Assembly: GCF_033100095.1 (NCBI RefSeq)
Contig: NZ_CP136921.1
Location: 528,501-592,500 of the forward strand
DNA length: 64,000 nucleotides
Direction of reading: 5' to 3'
DNA from: Diaphorobacter limosus
GTDB lineage: Bacteria > Pseudomonadota > Gammaproteobacteria > Burkholderiales > Burkholderiaceae_C
Shown here: positions 26,083 through 34,131 of the stretch, in pieces
Position numbering within the stretch: position 1 is the first letter of the stretch
Layout: each line of letters begins with the position of its first letter
Made by a program: the position numbers and the translations under genes
The notes under the pieces: generated by a model
The model's database searches: none
Seen by the model: the letters and a program-made list of their open reading frames with translations, nothing else
Told to the model about the DNA's origin: nothing

Positions 26083-27600
26083 TCATGAAATTTCGCTTTC
26101 TGAAAGAATCGAAAAACGCATCAGCGTGCGCTGGCGCGCTCGCGCGTGGTCCACCACGGGCAGCGGGTAGTCCACGCCCAGGCGCAGGCCGCAGGCGGCC
26201 AGAGCGGCGGGTTTCATGGCTGCGGGAAAGTGGATGTGCGCATCGGGCACGCGCGCCAGCTCGGGCAGGTAGCGGCGAATGAAACCCCCGTCGGGGTCGA
26301 AGCGCTGCGACTGCATGATGGGGTTGAAGATGCGAAAGTAAGGCTGGGCGTCGCACCCGGTGGACGCTGCCCACTGCCAGCCGCCGTTGTTCGCCGCCAG
26401 GTCGTAGTCGTTCAGGTGCTGGGCAAAAAAGCGCTCGCCGCGGCGCCAGTCGATGCCCAAATCCTTGGTCAGAAAGCTCGCCACCACCATGCGCAGGCGG
26501 TTGTGCATATAGCCGGTTTGCAGCAACTGGCGCATGGCGGCGTCGACCAGCGGGTAGCCGGTGCGCGCCTCGCGCCAAGCCTGCCACAGCGCGGGCGCTT
26601 CTTCCCACTGCAACCGGTCGTACTCGGGCTTGAACGACTGCGTGACGACCTGCGGGTGGTGCCACAGAATCATGAAGTAGAAGTCGCGCCAGGCCAGTTC
26701 GGATAGCCAGGTCTGTGCGCCCTGGCAGCCCTGGACAGCCTGTTTTGCCGCCAGCCGCGCCAGCTGGCGGATGGACACGGTGCCAAAGCGCAGGTGCACC
26801 GACAGGTAGGACACGCCCTTGCGCCCAGGGTAGTCACGCGCCTCCTGGTACGCCGCCATGCGCGGCACAAAGTCTTGCAGCAGCCGCTGTGCGCCGCTCA
26901 TGCCCGTGGGCAGGGGTAGCTCGTGCAAATTGGTGGGGCCAAAGCCCAGCTCTGACAGCGTGGGCAGGCGTTCACCGGCGGGCAGCGGCGCCAGGTGCTG
27001 GGCGTAGCGATCGACGGGGTAGGGTGTGAGCTGGAAATCGTCAAGACTTTGCAGCCAGGCGCGCTTGTAGGGCGTGAACACGCTGTAGGGCCGGCCCTGC
27101 TGGGTCAGCACCTCGTCCCGGTCGAGCAGCACCTGATCCTTGTAGTCGCTGAAGGCAATGCCCAGCGCATGCAAGGCCTGGGCCACGTGCTGGTCGCGGG
27201 CGATGGCCTGGGGCTCGTAGTCGCGATTGACCAGCACCTCCTGCACGCCCAGCTCTTGCGCCAGCTGCACGATGCATGGCAGCGCGGGGCCATGGCGCAC
27301 GATCAACCCGCCGCCGGGCGCGCCGCTTTGCGCGGCCAGCCGCTGCAGGCCGTCGTGCAGCTCCAGCACGCTGGCGTGGATGAATTCCACACGGCGATCC
27401 TGGCGCTGATTCCCGTGATTGGGCAGCGCGTCCAGGATGTCGGTATCGAACACGAAGGCGCAATACACCCTCGGATACCGGCGCAGCGCGTGGTACAGCG
27501 CGGCATGGTCGCCGCAGCGCAGGTCGCGGCGCAGCCAGACCAGGGCGCTTGTTGCACTGGCAGGCGGCTGTTGCGTGTCGGTGTGGGCTGGGGCTGTCAT
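26083..27600 (-). CDS. phrB: Deoxyribodipyrimidine photolyase
   Basis: This 505-residue class I-type photolyase is the last gene of the ten-gene operon. The N-terminal antenna-cofactor domain opens with SALVWLRRDLRCGDHAAL. The FAD domain includes YPGRKGVSYLSVHLRFGTVS, TWLSELAWRDFYFMIL, TGYMHNRLRMVVASFLTKDLGIDWRRGE and NNGGWQWAASTGCDAQPYFRIFNP. It repairs UV-made pyrimidine dimers using blue light. It starts 12 bases after the GST gene. Its place in the operon led by genes next to LitR suggests light induction. Confidence 0.95.
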   Translation of the reverse strand: MTAPAHTDTQQPPASATSALVWLRRDLRCGDHAALYHALRRYPRVYCAFVFDTDILDALPNHGNQRQDRRVEFIHASVLELHDGLQRLAAQSGAPGGGLIVRHGPALPCIVQLAQELGVQEVLVNRDYEPQAIARDQHVAQALHALGIAFSDYKDQVLLDRDEVLTQQGRPYSVFTPYKRAWLQSLDDFQLTPYPVDRYAQHLAPLPAGERLPTLSELGFGPTNLHELPLPTGMSGAQRLLQDFVPRMAAYQEARDYPGRKGVSYLSVHLRFGTVSIRQLARLAAKQAVQGCQGAQTWLSELAWRDFYFMILWHHPQVVTQSFKPEYDRLQWEEAPALWQAWREARTGYPLVDAAMRQLLQTGYMHNRLRMVVASFLTKDLGIDWRRGERFFAQHLNDYDLAANNGGWQWAASTGCDAQPYFRIFNPIMQSQRFDPDGGFIRRYLPELARVPDAHIHFPAAMKPAALAACGLRLGVDYPLPVVDHARARQRTLMRFSILSESEIS

Positions 27601-27612
27601 CTTGGTTGGGCT

Positions 27613-28302
27613 TCAGGCTTGCATCAACACCGGCCCGCCCTTGTCCAGCGCTCGCTGGTAAGCCGGCCGTTCCTGCATGCGCTGGCGGTAGGCAACGAGG
27701 TGCGGCCACTGGGACTCGTCGCCGCCCCGCGCGAGGGCGGCCTCAACGGAAAAGCTCATCTGAAAATCGGCCATGCTCAGGTGCTCGCCGTCAAACCAGC
27801 GGTTCTTGGCCAAATGCCCATCGATGAACGCCAGCGCGGTTTGAACGTTGGGGTGAATGAGTTTTTGCTGCACTTTGCTGCATAGGGCGCGTGCGATCGG
27901 GCGCACAAAAAACGGCATGGGCTGGCGCGGAATGGTGTCGAAAACCAGCTTCATGACCAGCCAGTTCATCAACGAGCCTTCCGCGTAGTGCATCCAGAAG
28001 CGGCACTGGCGATGTTCGGGTGTCCCCCGCGCCGGCTCCAGCTGGGCCAGTTCGTTCCGTGCCTGGGCGCCAAAGCGTTCCACCAAGTATTCGATGATGG
28101 CGCCCGATTCGGCCACCACGGTATCGCCATCGGTCACCACGGGCGACTTGCCCAGCTGGTGGATTTGCTTGAGCGCCGCAGGCGCCAGTCGGCTCACCGG
28201 GTCGCGCCGGTAGAGGCGGATGTCATAGGGAACGGCCAGCTCTTCGAGCAGCCAGAGGATGCGCTGCGAGCGCGACGTTTCAAGGTGATGGACGGTAAGC
28301 AT
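27613..28302 (-). CDS. Glutathione S-transferase family protein
   Basis: This 229-residue protein has a thioredoxin-fold N-terminal domain (LTVHHLETSRSQRILWLLEEL, GKSPVVTDGDTVVAESGAIIEYL) and an all-helical C-terminal domain. The SRSQR segment places the serine/arginine residues used for glutathione activation in many bacterial GSTs. The start overlaps the end of the NTF2-like gene by 23 bases, so it is in the operon. It presumably handles oxidised lipid or other electrophiles, but its substrate is unknown. Confidence 0.9.
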   Translation of the reverse strand: MLTVHHLETSRSQRILWLLEELAVPYDIRLYRRDPVSRLAPAALKQIHQLGKSPVVTDGDTVVAESGAIIEYLVERFGAQARNELAQLEPARGTPEHRQCRFWMHYAEGSLMNWLVMKLVFDTIPRQPMPFFVRPIARALCSKVQQKLIHPNVQTALAFIDGHLAKNRWFDGEHLSMADFQMSFSVEAALARGGDESQWPHLVAYRQRMQERPAYQRALDKGGPVLMQA

Positions 28303-28795
28303 GGGGCACCTTGGTGGTTAAAGTAGCCGAGGCGGATCGGCGCAGCCAGCGCATCAGGCCACCCAGCACGGGCAGTTTTTCGTACAGCTCCTGGGCGGCA
28401 TCCCAATAGTCGCGGTGCAGCGCCACGCGGCCCTGGGCGTCAAAGCGCACCAGGGTGGCACCGTGGATGCATTGCTCCACCTGCGGGCGCCAGCGGCGCA
28501 TGCGAAAGCGGAACTCCCAGCCCATAAAGGCCTGGTCGCCTTGCACGATGTGCTGGGTGACGGCAAAGCGGGGCTGATCCAGCGTGGCGAACATGTGCGC
28601 AAAAATCTGCGCGATGGCGGGCACGCCGTGCACGTCGTTGAAGGGGTCCTTGAAATGCGCGTCGGGCGCGTAATAGGCGTCCAGCGTGGCCAGGTGCTCG
28701 GGCGAGAGCTGCTCGTAAAGCGCAATCAGCCGCTGGGTGGCGGCCTGCGCTGTGGCCTGGGTGTCGCCGCAAACGATCGGGGTGGAAACGCGCAT
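28280..28795 (-). CDS. NTF2/SnoaL-like protein
   Basis: This 171-residue protein has an NTF2-like fold, indicated by QRLIALYEQLSPEHLATLDAYYAPDAHFKDPFNDVHG and the later FRFRMRRWRP...VRFDAQGRVALHRDYWDAAQELYEKLPVLG. Members of this group recur beside SDR, DUF3833, CFA-synthase-like and photolyase genes. Whether it is an enzyme is unknown. ATG 28795 follows the SDR stop by two bases. Confidence 0.82.
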   Translation of the reverse strand: MRVSTPIVCGDTQATAQAATQRLIALYEQLSPEHLATLDAYYAPDAHFKDPFNDVHGVPAIAQIFAHMFATLDQPRFAVTQHIVQGDQAFMGWEFRFRMRRWRPQVEQCIHGATLVRFDAQGRVALHRDYWDAAQELYEKLPVLGGLMRWLRRSASATLTTKVPHAYRPSP

Positions 28796-28797
28796 GC

Positions 28798-29580
28798 TCA
28801 AAGCCCCGTGAAACGGTGCACCAGCGGGAAATACCAGCGGTACGGCAGGCAGCGCATGAGCTTGAGCACGCCCGTGAAGCGCTTGGGAAAGTGCAGCTCG
28901 AACTGCCCCCGCTCCCAGCCGCGCATGATGGCTTGTGCCGCCTGCTCCGGCGTGAGCAGTGCCGGCATGGCAAACTGGTTTTGCGCCGTCAGCGGGGTAT
29001 CGACGAAACCGGGGTTGATCAGGCTGACGCCCACGCCCTGAGGGCGCAGGTCAAGAAACAGGTTTTCCGCCAGGTTAATCAGCGCCGCCTTGGTGGGCCC
29101 GTAGGCCAGGCTTTGTGGCAAGGCGCGCCAACCGGCCACGCTGGCCACCAGGCTCAGGTGCGGCGCGCGCCCAGCGCCGGCGGCCTGGAGCAACGCGGGC
29201 ACCACGGCGGCCAGCACGTGCAGCGCGCCCGTAACGTTCACGCTCTGGTGCTGCAGCAGCTCGGGCAAGTCCAGCGCGCCAGCCGACATGGGGCGGTAGT
29301 GGCCGGCGCAGTAGCAGACCAAATCCAGCAGGCCGCCCGCCAACAGCTGCTGCGCCGCGCCGGCGACGGCCTGCGCGTCGGTCACATCCAACGCCAGCGC
29401 CTGGCTGCCGGGGTGCTCGCGCACGAAGGCATCGAGCAAGGCCTGCTGGCGCGCCGACACGCACACCTGCGCGCCACGTGCGTGCAGCAGCGACGCGACA
29501 GCGCGCCCAATGCCGCTGGACGCGCCGATCAGCCACACGCGTTGGCCGCGCCAGTCGGTGATGGGGGGATTGAGCGGCAC
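28798..29580 (-). CDS. Short-chain dehydrogenase/reductase
   Basis: This 260-residue classical SDR has the cofactor motif LIGASSGIGRAV near residue 15 and the active-site YGPTKAALI (Tyr-x3-Lys), with an upstream serine in LSLVASVAGW. A GTG start at 29580 is chosen because AAGGA lies 8 bases upstream and the DUF3833 stop is only 5 bases away. Operon position next to DUF3833, the GPH transporter and the CFA-like enzyme suggests a lipid-related substrate, by analogy with the Rhodobacter RSP_1087-1091 operon (recalled, not checked). Confidence 0.88.
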   Translation of the reverse strand: MPLNPPITDWRGQRVWLIGASSGIGRAVASLLHARGAQVCVSARQQALLDAFVREHPGSQALALDVTDAQAVAGAAQQLLAGGLLDLVCYCAGHYRPMSAGALDLPELLQHQSVNVTGALHVLAAVVPALLQAAGAGRAPHLSLVASVAGWRALPQSLAYGPTKAALINLAENLFLDLRPQGVGVSLINPGFVDTPLTAQNQFAMPALLTPEQAAQAIMRGWERGQFELHFPKRFTGVLKLMRCLPYRWYFPLVHRFTGL

Positions 29581-29584
29581 GGCG

Positions 29585-30121
29585 TTAGTCCTTGGTGAAA
29601 GACAGCAGCACCTCGCCCAGCGTGATGCCAAACTTGCTCATGGTGGCGCGGTTGAGCATCACCCGCTCATCGACCAGGAACATCCAGTCGTCAAACTGCA
29701 CGTCGTACTCCTTGCCGTCCACCGGCAGGCGCAGCGTGTAGTTCCAGCGGAAGGCGTTGCCAGATTCCTGCCCCTTGGCCTCGCCCACCACGTCATCGGC
29801 ACGGCCGGTGTAGCGGCCATCCGCGAGTTTGGCCAGGCGCCAGACGCGGCGCTGGGTGCTGCCGTCGGAATAGCTGAAGGCCTCGTCCAGCACGCCCTGG
29901 TTGCCCTCCCAGTGGCAGTCCATCACCACGGTGAAGCGGCGCACCACCTCGCCGCCGCGTTTTTGAAAAATGCCGTGGGCGCGGATGCGGCCATTGAAAT
30001 AGCGATCCAGCTCCAGCTTTGGGCGCTGCTGCGCGTAGTCGTTCACCTGGGGGCTGGCGCAGCCGGCCAGCACAGCCGAGCCCGCGAGCAGGGCAAGCAA
30101 GACATGGCGGCGTGTGTTCAT
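29585..30121 (-). CDS. DUF3833 family lipoprotein
   Basis: This 178-residue protein has a lipoprotein signal peptide ending in the lipobox AVLAGC (Cys ~21). A DUF3833-like body follows: LELDRYFNGRIRAHGIFQKRGGEVVRRF, WRLAKLADGRYTGRADDVVGEA, WMFLVDERVMLNRATMSKFGI. The start overlaps the transporter stop (ATGA). DUF3833 proteins are often found in this same gene neighbourhood. The function is unknown, but a periplasmic-face, lipid-associated role is plausible. Confidence 0.87.
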   Translation of the reverse strand: MNTRRHVLLALLAGSAVLAGCASPQVNDYAQQRPKLELDRYFNGRIRAHGIFQKRGGEVVRRFTVVMDCHWEGNQGVLDEAFSYSDGSTQRRVWRLAKLADGRYTGRADDVVGEAKGQESGNAFRWNYTLRLPVDGKEYDVQFDDWMFLVDERVMLNRATMSKFGITLGEVLLSFTKD

Positions 30122-31437
30122 GGTGTCACTCCTTGGGGTGGGTTTTGAGAGGCGATCAACAGGCGATGCAGCAACCAGGCCGCCATCAGCTTGAGCGCGC
30201 AGGGCAGCAGCGCATAAATCCATGCCAGGCGTTGCAGTGCCAGCGGATCCTGGCTGCCCGGCAGGTAGCCCAGCCATTGCAGCAGCGGCAGCGTGGCCCC
30301 GGCCGCCAGCGCCAGGTTGAGCTTGGTGGCCAGGTTCCACCAGCCCAGGTAGGCTCCGTCATTCGTTCCCTGTGCGCCGCTGCGCTCGATCAGCAAGGCC
30401 AGCAGTGCGCCGGGCACGGCCAGGTCGGCGCCCAGCGCCGCGCCCGACAGCACGCAGATCACGGCAAATGCCGCCACCTGCCCGCCCTGCAGCGCGGCCG
30501 CCCAGCCAAAGCAGGCCACCGCCAGCAACATGCCGGCCAGCCACGCCCGCTCCAGCCCGAAGCGGCGCACCACCCGCAGCCAACCGGGCATGGACAGCGC
30601 ACCGCTGACGAAATACAGCACCAGGAACAGCGCAATCTGCGGCGACGTAGCCTGCAGCCGATCCTGGGCGAAGAACAACATCAGCGCGGCTGGTATGGCG
30701 CTGGCGATGCCATTGCACAGAAACACCGTCAGCAGACGGCGGAAGGGCGCCTGGGTCAGCGGCTGCCAAAGTTGGCGATAGCGCGGCTCCCGTCCCTCAT
30801 GCCCCTCCTGCGGCGCGGCTGAAAACGGCGGACGCGGCGCCTGCCACAGCGCCAGCCAACCGGCCAGCAATGCCAGTGCGAACACGCCCAGCATGGTGCC
30901 CGCGCCCCAGGCCACCGAGAGCGCGCTGGCCGTGACCACGCCGATCAAGCCCGGCCCCTCGCGCCAGGCCACGATGCGGCTGCGCTGCACGGTGTCACCC
31001 CCCAGGCGCACTCCCCAGGCCTGGTGGGCAATGACCAGCAGACTGTGCGCCAGGCAGGTGAACAAGAGGCCCGCCACCATCCACGCCGCCAGTGCCCCCG
31101 GCCCCCGCACCGGCGGAAAAAACAGCCCCGCCATGCCGCCGCTCAAGAGCAGCGCCGCCGCCCCCGCCACCCACAGCACGGTGTGCGCGGTGCGGCGGTA
31201 CAACTGGTCGCTCAGGCGCCCGAGCAGCGGTTCGGCCCCGGCATCGATCAGCCGCACCAGAAGCAGCAGCGCCCCCACACTGGCCAGCGGCAGGCCAAGG
31301 TTGCTGGCGTAATAGTGCGGCAGCACCACGTACAGCGGCAGCGCGGCAAAGGCCAGCGGCAAGCCCAGCAGCCCGTAGGCCAGCCCGGCGCGCCAGGGCA
31401 GCACCTGCGACGCATCCCATGGCACGGTGTGGGTCAT
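30118..31437 (-). CDS. MFS / GPH-type transporter
   Basis: This 439-residue integral membrane protein has about 12 predicted helices and resembles the glycoside-pentoside-hexuronide:cation symporter branch. LPLAFAALPLYVVLPHYYASNLG, RLIDAGAEPLLGRLSD (the typical charged loop), and GWWNLATKLNLALAAG in the second half are family marks. It overlaps genes on both sides by four bases. Given its neighbours it is unlikely to carry sugar. A lipid or osmolyte substrate is speculation. Confidence 0.87.
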   Translation of the reverse strand: MTHTVPWDASQVLPWRAGLAYGLLGLPLAFAALPLYVVLPHYYASNLGLPLASVGALLLLVRLIDAGAEPLLGRLSDQLYRRTAHTVLWVAGAAALLLSGGMAGLFFPPVRGPGALAAWMVAGLLFTCLAHSLLVIAHQAWGVRLGGDTVQRSRIVAWREGPGLIGVVTASALSVAWGAGTMLGVFALALLAGWLALWQAPRPPFSAAPQEGHEGREPRYRQLWQPLTQAPFRRLLTVFLCNGIASAIPAALMLFFAQDRLQATSPQIALFLVLYFVSGALSMPGWLRVVRRFGLERAWLAGMLLAVACFGWAAALQGGQVAAFAVICVLSGAALGADLAVPGALLALLIERSGAQGTNDGAYLGWWNLATKLNLALAAGATLPLLQWLGYLPGSQDPLALQRLAWIYALLPCALKLMAAWLLHRLLIASQNPPQGVTP

Positions 31438-32048
31438 GGCCCGGCTCCTGGCTTGCGCGCCAGCAAGGCGCTGCGCAGGCCGGGTTCTGACGTGCGTGGC
31501 GACAGCCAGATGCCGAAAAAGCGGCGTGCCAGCTCCGCGTCGTCAATCGCACCCAGGGCCTGCTGGCCGCGCCACAGGCGCATTCCCAGGCCAGGCTGGT
31601 ACAGACCCGTGAGGCGCTCGCCCGGCTGGACGTCGGGCAGCACGGCGGCCAGCGCCCTTTGCCAGCGCTGGGCCTGCGCTGGCGCCAGATCTCCCTGGCG
31701 CTCGATCTCCTCGATGGAGCGCTGGGCAATGGCGGCGCCGGTAAAGGCGCGGTGGTAGGTCAGCTCCAGCGCCAGCGGGTAGGCACCAAAGTTGGCCGCT
31801 TCAAACTGCGGGCCGGCCCACAGGCGCGCGTCGTAGATGCGCAGCCCGAAAAATCGCATCTGCCCCTGGCCCCACAGCGTTGCATCGGGCAGCGCCTGGT
31901 GTATGAAGGCGGGCGGGGCCGATGCGTCCGCTGCCGATACGCCAGGGCCCGCGCTGGCAACAGCCACCCCCATGGCCACCGCTGCGGCCAGCACGCGGAC
32001 TCTCGCCAGGTAAATCAATGGTGAAATCAGGCGGTAAGGCATATGCAT
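31434..32048 (-). CDS. Chalcone-isomerase-like exported protein
   Basis: This 204-residue protein has a signal peptide (VLAAAVAMGVAVASAGPGVSAADA) and a chalcone isomerase-like body: TLWGQGQMRFFGLRIYDARLW, YPLALELTYHRAFTGAAIAQRSIEEIERQG, LTGLYQPGLGMRLWRGQQALG. Bacterial members lack flavonoid chemistry and may bind fatty acids. The start is uncertain (ATG 32048, ATG 32042 or TTG 32051). These codons lie in a copy of the ATAGCTG...CGCTT repeat. It sits directly after the CFA-synthase-like gene, which fits a fatty-acid-linked role. Confidence 0.82.
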   Translation of the reverse strand: MHMPYRLISPLIYLARVRVLAAAVAMGVAVASAGPGVSAADASAPPAFIHQALPDATLWGQGQMRFFGLRIYDARLWAGPQFEAANFGAYPLALELTYHRAFTGAAIAQRSIEEIERQGDLAPAQAQRWQRALAAVLPDVQPGERLTGLYQPGLGMRLWRGQQALGAIDDAELARRFFGIWLSPRTSEPGLRSALLARKPGAGP

Positions 32049-32072
32049 CAAGCGCTGGCAGCTATCATTTTT
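32044..32072 (-). repeat. Comamonadaceae-type intergenic repeat, copy 3
   Basis: Read on the minus strand, GATAGCTGCCAGCGCTTGAT continuing GCATA fits the repeat pattern ATAGCTGnnnnCGCTTnATGnA. It fills the gap between the CFA-like gene and the chalcone-isomerase-like gene and supplies the latter's start codons. Confidence 0.5.
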
Positions 32073-33292
32073 TAATTTTTCACCAATGTGTACTGCACCA
32101 CATCGGTGCTGCCGCTGTCGAAGGCGGCTTCGCAGTACGCGAGGTAGAACTCCCAGGTGCGCAGGAACTTCGCATCAAAACCCTGCGCCAGCACCTGGGC
32201 ATGCTGCTGGGTGAACTGGCGGTGCCAGCGGCGCAAGGTCTCGGCGTAGTCGGCGCCAAAGGCCAGCTCCTCCACCACGCGCAGACCGGCCTGCTGCGCC
32301 GCCGCGCGAAAGCGCGCCGGGCTGGGCAGGCAGCCGCCGGGGAAGACGTACTGCTGGATGAAGTCCGTTCCCTGCACATAGCGCTCGAACAGCACGTCGT
32401 CGATGACGATGCTTTGCACGCAGGCGCGCCCGCCCGGTTTGAGCAAGCGCGCCACGGTGCGAAAGTAGCTGGGCCAGTAGGCCTGGCCAACGGCCTCGAC
32501 CATTTCGATGGAGCAGATGGCGTCGAACGGCGCGTCCTGGATGTCGCGGTAGTCCTGCAGGCGCAGCTCGGCCCGGGCCGCCAGCCCGGCGCGCTGCAAG
32601 CGCTGCTGGCCAAACGCCAGTTGCTCGTTGGAGAGCGTCACGCCGGTCACCCGGGCTTGAAACTCGCCCGCCGCCATCTCGGCCAGCGCGCCCCAGCCGC
32701 AGCCAATCTCCAGCACCCGGCTACCCGCTTGCACGCCGGCGCTGTGCAGCGCGCGGCGCACCTTGGCATGCTGCGCGGCGGTCAAATCGCCCGCCAGATC
32801 GCCCTGGAACCAGGCGGACGAGTAATTCATGCTCGGGTCCAGCCACAACTGGTAGAAGGCGTTGCCCAGGTCGTAGTGGGCCTGGATGTTGCGCCGGCTG
32901 CCGGTGCGCGTGTTGCGGTGGAGCAGATGGCGCAGCCGGTAGGCCAGCCGCCCCCACCAGGCGCCGTACACCAGCGACTCCAGTGCCTCGCGGTTGGCCA
33001 TCAGCAGGCGCAGCAAGTCACCCAAGTGCGGCGTGCTCCAGTGCTGATCGATATAGCCCTCGGCCAGGCCGATGTCGCCCGAGCGCAGCACCGCGCCAAA
33101 CACCCGCCAATCGTGCAGGCGCAGGCTGGCGTGCGGCTGGTTGCCCTGGCCCAGTTGCAGCGTGCTGCCGTCGGGCAGCTCCAGGTGCAGCGTGCCGTGC
33201 TGCAGGCGCTGCAGCAGGCGCAGGCCGTGGCGCGCAGGGGCCGGCAGGCCGGCAGGCAACGAAAGTTGAAACGCAGTGGTCGTGGTGTTCAT
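32072..33292 (-). CDS. Cyclopropane-fatty-acid-synthase-like SAM methyltransferase
   Basis: This 406-residue protein belongs to the CFA synthase / mycolic acid methyltransferase family. The N-terminal lipid-binding region is followed by NIQAHYDLGNAFYQLWLDPSMNYSSAWF, the SAM loop VLEIGCGWGALAEMAA, GVTLSNEQLAFG, and CSIEMVEAVGQAYWPSYF. A true CFA synthase adds methylene to unsaturated phospholipid chains. In this gene neighbourhood the family also includes methyltransferases for furan fatty acids (UfaM type), which I cannot distinguish by eye. ATG 33292 lies 2 bases after the DUF1365 stop. Confidence 0.92.
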   Translation of the reverse strand: MNTTTTAFQLSLPAGLPAPARHGLRLLQRLQHGTLHLELPDGSTLQLGQGNQPHASLRLHDWRVFGAVLRSGDIGLAEGYIDQHWSTPHLGDLLRLLMANREALESLVYGAWWGRLAYRLRHLLHRNTRTGSRRNIQAHYDLGNAFYQLWLDPSMNYSSAWFQGDLAGDLTAAQHAKVRRALHSAGVQAGSRVLEIGCGWGALAEMAAGEFQARVTGVTLSNEQLAFGQQRLQRAGLAARAELRLQDYRDIQDAPFDAICSIEMVEAVGQAYWPSYFRTVARLLKPGGRACVQSIVIDDVLFERYVQGTDFIQQYVFPGGCLPSPARFRAAAQQAGLRVVEELAFGADYAETLRRWHRQFTQQHAQVLAQGFDAKFLRTWEFYLAYCEAAFDSGSTDVVQYTLVKN

Positions 33293-33294
33293 GG

Positions 33295-34131
33295 TCAGTG
33301 GTCGGATGAAGATGAACGGGAAGATGAACGGGACACAGGCATCGCCGGCGCCTGGGGCTTGGTGTGGAACGGCACCTGCTTGAGCCACAGCAGCAAGGCG
33401 TTCCAGAGAATGCGGGCCATCACGCCCAGCGTCAGCAGGGGGTAGCGCCACAGCGCGCGGCGGCGGCTGGCGGCGGTGAGCGGCTCCAGCCGCCCGGCCA
33501 TGCCGGTGAGCAGCACGGGGCCCTCGGCGTCGTGGTAGTCGATGCGCACGCGCGCCGATTGCAGGCCGTCGGCCCCACCCCGGCGAAACTCAAAGCGGTA
33601 GCCGCCATCGATGGCGCAAAACGGTGAGACGTGGAAGGCCTTGCGCGCCCGCAGCTCCTGGCCGTAGTGCGGGTGGTCGAGCAGGTAGGCGTGGCGCTCG
33701 CCAAAGGTGTTGTTCACCTCGGCCACGATGGCGCGCAGGCTGCCGTCCTGGCGGTGGCAGTACCAAAAGCTCACTGGCTTGAAGCTGTAGCCCAGCACGC
33801 GCGGGTAGCACTGCAGCCAGATTTCGCCCTGCGCATCGGTGATGCCCTCGGCCTGCAGCAGCGTCTCCAGCCAGGCCAGCGCGCCGCCCTGGCGCGGGTT
33901 TTTGCCGCCGCCATGGTCGGCGTCGCGAAACGACAGCGCACCCGCGCGGTTGAGCGCCAGCACGCCCGCTGCCTCGGGCCGCCCGCGCAGTGTGCGCATG
34001 GGTAGCAGCAGAAAGAAGGTGGGCACGATGAAGCGGTGGCGGCGCGGGCGCAGCCGGGTGTGCCACACATGGCCAAAGCCGATGTGCGGCACGTTGCCCG
34101 CCGGGGCGGCCAGGTGCATTGCCGGGGTCAT
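33295..34131 (-). CDS. DUF1365 family protein
   Basis: This 278-residue protein matches DUF1365: FGHVWHTRLRPRRHRFIVPTFF, GEIWLQCYPRVLGYSFKPVSFWYCH, VAEVNNTFGERHAYLL, KAFHVSPFCAIDGGYRF. DUF1365 genes almost always sit between a flavin oxidoreductase and a CFA-synthase-like gene, as here, which implies one pathway on membrane fatty acids. Its biochemical activity is not established. It overlaps the oxidoreductase gene by four bases. Confidence 0.92.
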   Translation of the reverse strand: MTPAMHLAAPAGNVPHIGFGHVWHTRLRPRRHRFIVPTFFLLLPMRTLRGRPEAAGVLALNRAGALSFRDADHGGGKNPRQGGALAWLETLLQAEGITDAQGEIWLQCYPRVLGYSFKPVSFWYCHRQDGSLRAIVAEVNNTFGERHAYLLDHPHYGQELRARKAFHVSPFCAIDGGYRFEFRRGGADGLQSARVRIDYHDAEGPVLLTGMAGRLEPLTAASRRRALWRYPLLTLGVMARILWNALLLWLKQVPFHTKPQAPAMPVSRSSSRSSSSDH